Below are positions 61,715 to 64,000 of a DNA stretch of 64,000 nucleotides, one piece after another. Source of the DNA: Actinomycetales bacterium (lineage in GTDB: Bacteria; Actinomycetota; Actinomycetes; S36-B12). Every line of letters starts with the position of its first letter. Within the stretch, counting starts at the first letter, position 1. The stretch is taken from the NCBI GenBank assembly GCA_018970765.1, contig JAGWVT010000004.1, forward strand, positions 1-64,000. Reading direction: 5' to 3'. Under the pieces are notes generated by a model. That model was given only the letters and a program-made list of their open reading frames with translations. It made no database searches and was not told where the DNA came from. The position numbers and the translations under genes are program-made.

Positions 61715-63006
61715 GCTGTGACGCTCCGTGCTTGCTCAATGACCTCGGCCAGGTCTACGCGCGTCGGGATTCGATTAGCAACCACAACCTCTCCGGCCAC
61801 GATGACGTGGCGAACATCCGATCGTCCCGCGCTGAACACAACTGCCGTAGCCGGATCTCGCATTGGCGTCAGGTGCGGTGCAGCAAGGTCCAGCAGGACC
61901 AGGTCGGCCTCCTTGCCGATCTCCACCGACCCAATGCGATCCGCCATGCCGAGTGCCTGTGCACCACCGCGGGTTGCCGCCTGGAGAACTCGTGCAGCCG
62001 AAATTGCCGCCGGATCCTGGCGCACGAGTCTGGCGAGGTTGGCGGCCAGTCGCATTGCGGCGAACATATCCAGGTCATTGCTCGATGCGCAGCCATCGGT
62101 TCCGATGCCCACACATAGGCCCGCGTTGTAGTAGTTGACGATGTCAGCGGCACCGCTAGCAAGCTTGAGATTGGAGCCGGGGCAGTGAGCGATGCTGCTC
62201 GCACCCGCGGCCAAGGTGGCGATGTCAGCCTCGTCCAAGTGCACACCATGGGCAATAACCGTGCCGGACCCAACGAGGCCTGCGGCCTGCAATAGGGCAA
62301 TGGGGCGGGCGCCGAACTTCTCCTGCGTCTGCAGATTCTCAGTGTGATTCTCAGATGCGTGCGTGTGCAGCACACCCCCCATGTCACGCGCCAACTGCGC
62401 GACGTCACGGAGTCGATCCGGGCCTACCGTCAACGGACTATGCGGCATCAGGGCAGGAGGAACCCAGGGGCCACCAAGGTCGGCAAGCACCTGAGGCCAG
62501 GCACGCGCGTAGGCCATCCGCTGTGGCCATTCCATACCATCCGGACCTGGAAAGTCGAAGAAAAGCGGACCAGTCACATGCCGTAGCCCCACATCGACGG
62601 CACCACGATGTGCTGCATCGGGGTGGAAATACATGTCAAGTGTCGTGGTGGTCCCACTCAGGAGTGCCTCGACGGCACCAAGGCGTGTACCGACCTCAAC
62701 ACCGCCCTCGTTCATGACGCGGGCCTCTTCAGCCCACACCAACGCCAAGAAGCCCTGGAGATCGACATTCTCAGCGATGCCACGCAGCAAGGTCATGGCC
62801 AGATGAGTGTGGAGATTGACTAGGCCCGGCATCAGGAGATGTCCCCGTGCCTGCAGAACCCGATCGGCGGGCAACACATCACCGATATGCGCTATCCGGC
62901 CATCTCGAATCCCAATCGAGACGTTGGTCAAGACCTGCTCCTGCTCATTGCAGGTCAGGACCACTGATGCTTCGGCGATGAGCAGGTCTAGGTTCACGGC
63001 GGTCAT
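61711..63006 (-). CDS. amidohydrolase, MtaD/SsnA-like nucleoside or base deaminase
   Basis: 431 residues. Zinc-dependent deaminase of the TrzN/AtzA/MtaD group: metal site LVNLHTHLAMTLLRG, then LHTHASENHTEN, TVIAHGVHLDE, SIAHCPGSNLKLASG and VGIGTDGCASSNDLDMF. This set fits 5-methylthioadenosine/S-adenosylhomocysteine deaminases and 8-oxoguanine or cytosine deaminases, which cannot be separated by eye. In a transcript with nucleoside hydrolase and a nucleoside importer, a purine nucleoside or base is the likely substrate. Overlaps both neighbours by four bases. Confidence 0.88.
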   Translation of the reverse strand: MTAVNLDLLIAEASVVLTCNEQEQVLTNVSIGIRDGRIAHIGDVLPADRVLQARGHLLMPGLVNLHTHLAMTLLRGIAENVDLQGFLALVWAEEARVMNEGGVEVGTRLGAVEALLSGTTTTLDMYFHPDAAHRGAVDVGLRHVTGPLFFDFPGPDGMEWPQRMAYARAWPQVLADLGGPWVPPALMPHSPLTVGPDRLRDVAQLARDMGGVLHTHASENHTENLQTQEKFGARPIALLQAAGLVGSGTVIAHGVHLDEADIATLAAGASSIAHCPGSNLKLASGAADIVNYYNAGLCVGIGTDGCASSNDLDMFAAMRLAANLARLVRQDPAAISAARVLQAATRGGAQALGMADRIGSVEIGKEADLVLLDLAAPHLTPMRDPATAVVFSAGRSDVRHVIVAGEVVVANRIPTRVDLAEVIEQARSVTA

Positions 63007-64000
63007 CGGGGAAATGCCCCGGCCACCCCACCGTCGATGGGGAGCACCGCTCCGGTCGTACGTGAGGACTGCTCGCTCAACAAGAACTCCACGGACACCG
63101 CTACATCTGAGGTCGTCACTTGACGATGCAGCAGATTGCGAGCCGCATAGAACTCCTGCAGTTGCTCAGGTGCAATGCCGTGGGCAGCAGCACGCTCCTC
63201 ACGAATTCCGCCCTCCCACAGTCGCGAGTTATCGAAGACTGCATCGGGGTTGACCGCATTGGCTCGAATGCCATCCGCACCACCCTCCAATGCCGCGATA
63301 CGCATGAGTTGAATCATGCCCGCCTTGGAAACCGAGTAGGCCCCGAAACCGGCACCCGGGCCGAAGGCATTCTTACTCGCAACATAGACGAGGCTGCCAC
63401 CGCAACCTTGCTGACGCATGCGCTGCAGGGCCTGTTGGGTGAGCAGGAATGCACTAGTGAGATTGATGCGCTGGGCGCGCTCCCAGTCCTGCAGGGACAA
63501 ATCCGCCAATCGACCGGCCGCGGCGATCCCGGCGTTGAGCACCGCGCCGTCAATGCCGCCGAAGTTGTCGATCGCAGCGCTCATGGTCTCGCGCACGACC
63601 TCGGCAGATGATTGATCACCCCTCACCAATTCAGGTGTTGGCCCACCCGATGCCGTGATGGCCCCGCCCACTTCTTCAAGGCGTTCGCCATCAAGATCTG
63701 CAAGCACCAAACTGGCACCCTGCGCGGCGAGATGCTCAGCGATGCCCCTGCCGATGCCGGACGCTGCACCCGTGACGATGCAGACAAACCCAGCAAGCGA
63801 ACTCGCGGCCGGCTGCAGGCCGAGTTTGTACAACTCCAATGGCCAGTAGTCGAAGGCAAACTCTTGCTCCGGAGTCATCGGTTCTGGGTTACCAAAGCGT
63901 TGCACGATGTCGCGAGCTACCGCATGGGTATGCCCAGCTACCAGTGAAACTTGCGCGGCCTCGTAACGATCGCGGCCGGTCGTAATAACGCCGAGTCCAG
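63003..64000 (-). CDS. bifunctional aldolase / short-chain dehydrogenase, C-terminal part (cut by window edge)
   Basis: 332 codons of a longer gene; the frame is open to the right edge with no stop, and the part before 63905 reads GLGVITTGRDRYEAAQV, as in the aldolase-to-dehydrogenase linker of RhaD-type rhamnulose-1-phosphate aldolase/alcohol dehydrogenase proteins. RFGNPEPM and FDYWPLELYKL follow. The SDR domain has the NAD loop VTGAASGIGRG, LNAGIAAAGRL, and catalytic Ser-Tyr-Lys in VYVASKNAFGPG and GAYSVSKAG. The full enzyme would cleave a deoxy-ketose phosphate and reduce or oxidise the lactaldehyde formed. It overlaps the amidohydrolase gene, so here it may process a nucleoside-derived sugar; that is inference. 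Confidence 0.85.
   Translation of the reverse strand, partial: GLGVITTGRDRYEAAQVSLVAGHTHAVARDIVQRFGNPEPMTPEQEFAFDYWPLELYKLGLQPAASSLAGFVCIVTGAASGIGRGIAEHLAAQGASLVLADLDGERLEEVGGAITASGGPTPELVRGDQSSAEVVRETMSAAIDNFGGIDGAVLNAGIAAAGRLADLSLQDWERAQRINLTSAFLLTQQALQRMRQQGCGGSLVYVASKNAFGPGAGFGAYSVSKAGMIQLMRIAALEGGADGIRANAVNPDAVFDNSRLWEGGIREERAAAHGIAPEQLQEFYAARNLLHRQVTTSDVAVSVEFLLSEQSSRTTGAVLPIDGGVAGAFPR

Overview
The window is one continuous stretch of an actinobacterial (Actinomycetota) chromosome. The evidence is high GC, frequent GTG starts, many ATGA/TGATG gene overlaps and lineage-marker genes: WhiB, DUF3499, DUF5719, the F420 genes fbiA/fbiB, a TIGR03089 protein, an acyl-CoA carboxylase epsilon subunit and an LpdA-type quinone reductase. 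From memory, the backbone order (whiB, fbiA-fbiB, NDP-sugar pyrophosphorylase, LCP protein, purE-purK, PH-domain protein, birA, accD-accE-maf-accA, lpdA, PNP, phosphomutase, add, cdd) follows the Mycobacterium tuberculosis Rv3258-Rv3315 region, so this is conserved core chromosome. I cannot name genus or species. I see no rRNA, tRNA, CRISPR array, insertion sequence or prophage. Both end genes are cut by the window edges. No gene-free stretch exceeds about 280 bases.

Layout. 1-6.3 kb (minus): DUF3499, DUF5719, a giant membrane GT2 glycosyltransferase and whiB with a recognisable promoter. 6.4-8.3 kb (minus): a secreted glycine-rich protein ending in 19 unbroken eight-residue repeats. 8.4-10.8 kb (plus): fbiA-fbiB for coenzyme F420. 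10.8-16.1 kb (minus): sugar-nucleotide pyrophosphorylase, TIGR03089 protein, and an amidase/SpoIID wall protein. 16.3-17.7 kb (plus): an LCP glycopolymer ligase.

17.7-35 kb is the accessory part: a surface-glycopolymer cluster. It has several glycosyltransferases, two CDP-alcohol phosphotransferases, two TagF-like proteins (one fused to a GT2), a nucleotidyltransferase, a sulfotransferase-like protein, a KpsM/TagG-type ABC permease and UDP-glucose dehydrogenase. The ABC ATP-binding partner has lost nearly every catalytic motif. I read the cluster as making and exporting a teichoic-acid-like polymer with phosphodiester-linked polyols that the LCP protein could attach to the wall. This is inference from families.

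35-44 kb: CoA-binding protein, purE-purK, PH-domain protein, birA, and the acyl-CoA carboxylase genes (beta, epsilon, Maf, biotinylated alpha) plus a secreted or membrane protein. BirA would biotinylate the alpha subunit encoded nearby.

44-64 kb is rich in nucleoside metabolism: PNP, phosphohexomutase, DeoC and two aldehyde dehydrogenase-family proteins (one half-length and catalytically incomplete), then adenosine deaminase, a transporter, cytidine deaminase, a BMP-type nucleoside ABC importer, nucleoside hydrolase, a nucleoside/base deaminase-like amidohydrolase, and the end of a RhaD-type aldolase/dehydrogenase. Together they would import nucleosides, release bases, and feed (deoxy)ribose phosphate to central metabolism.
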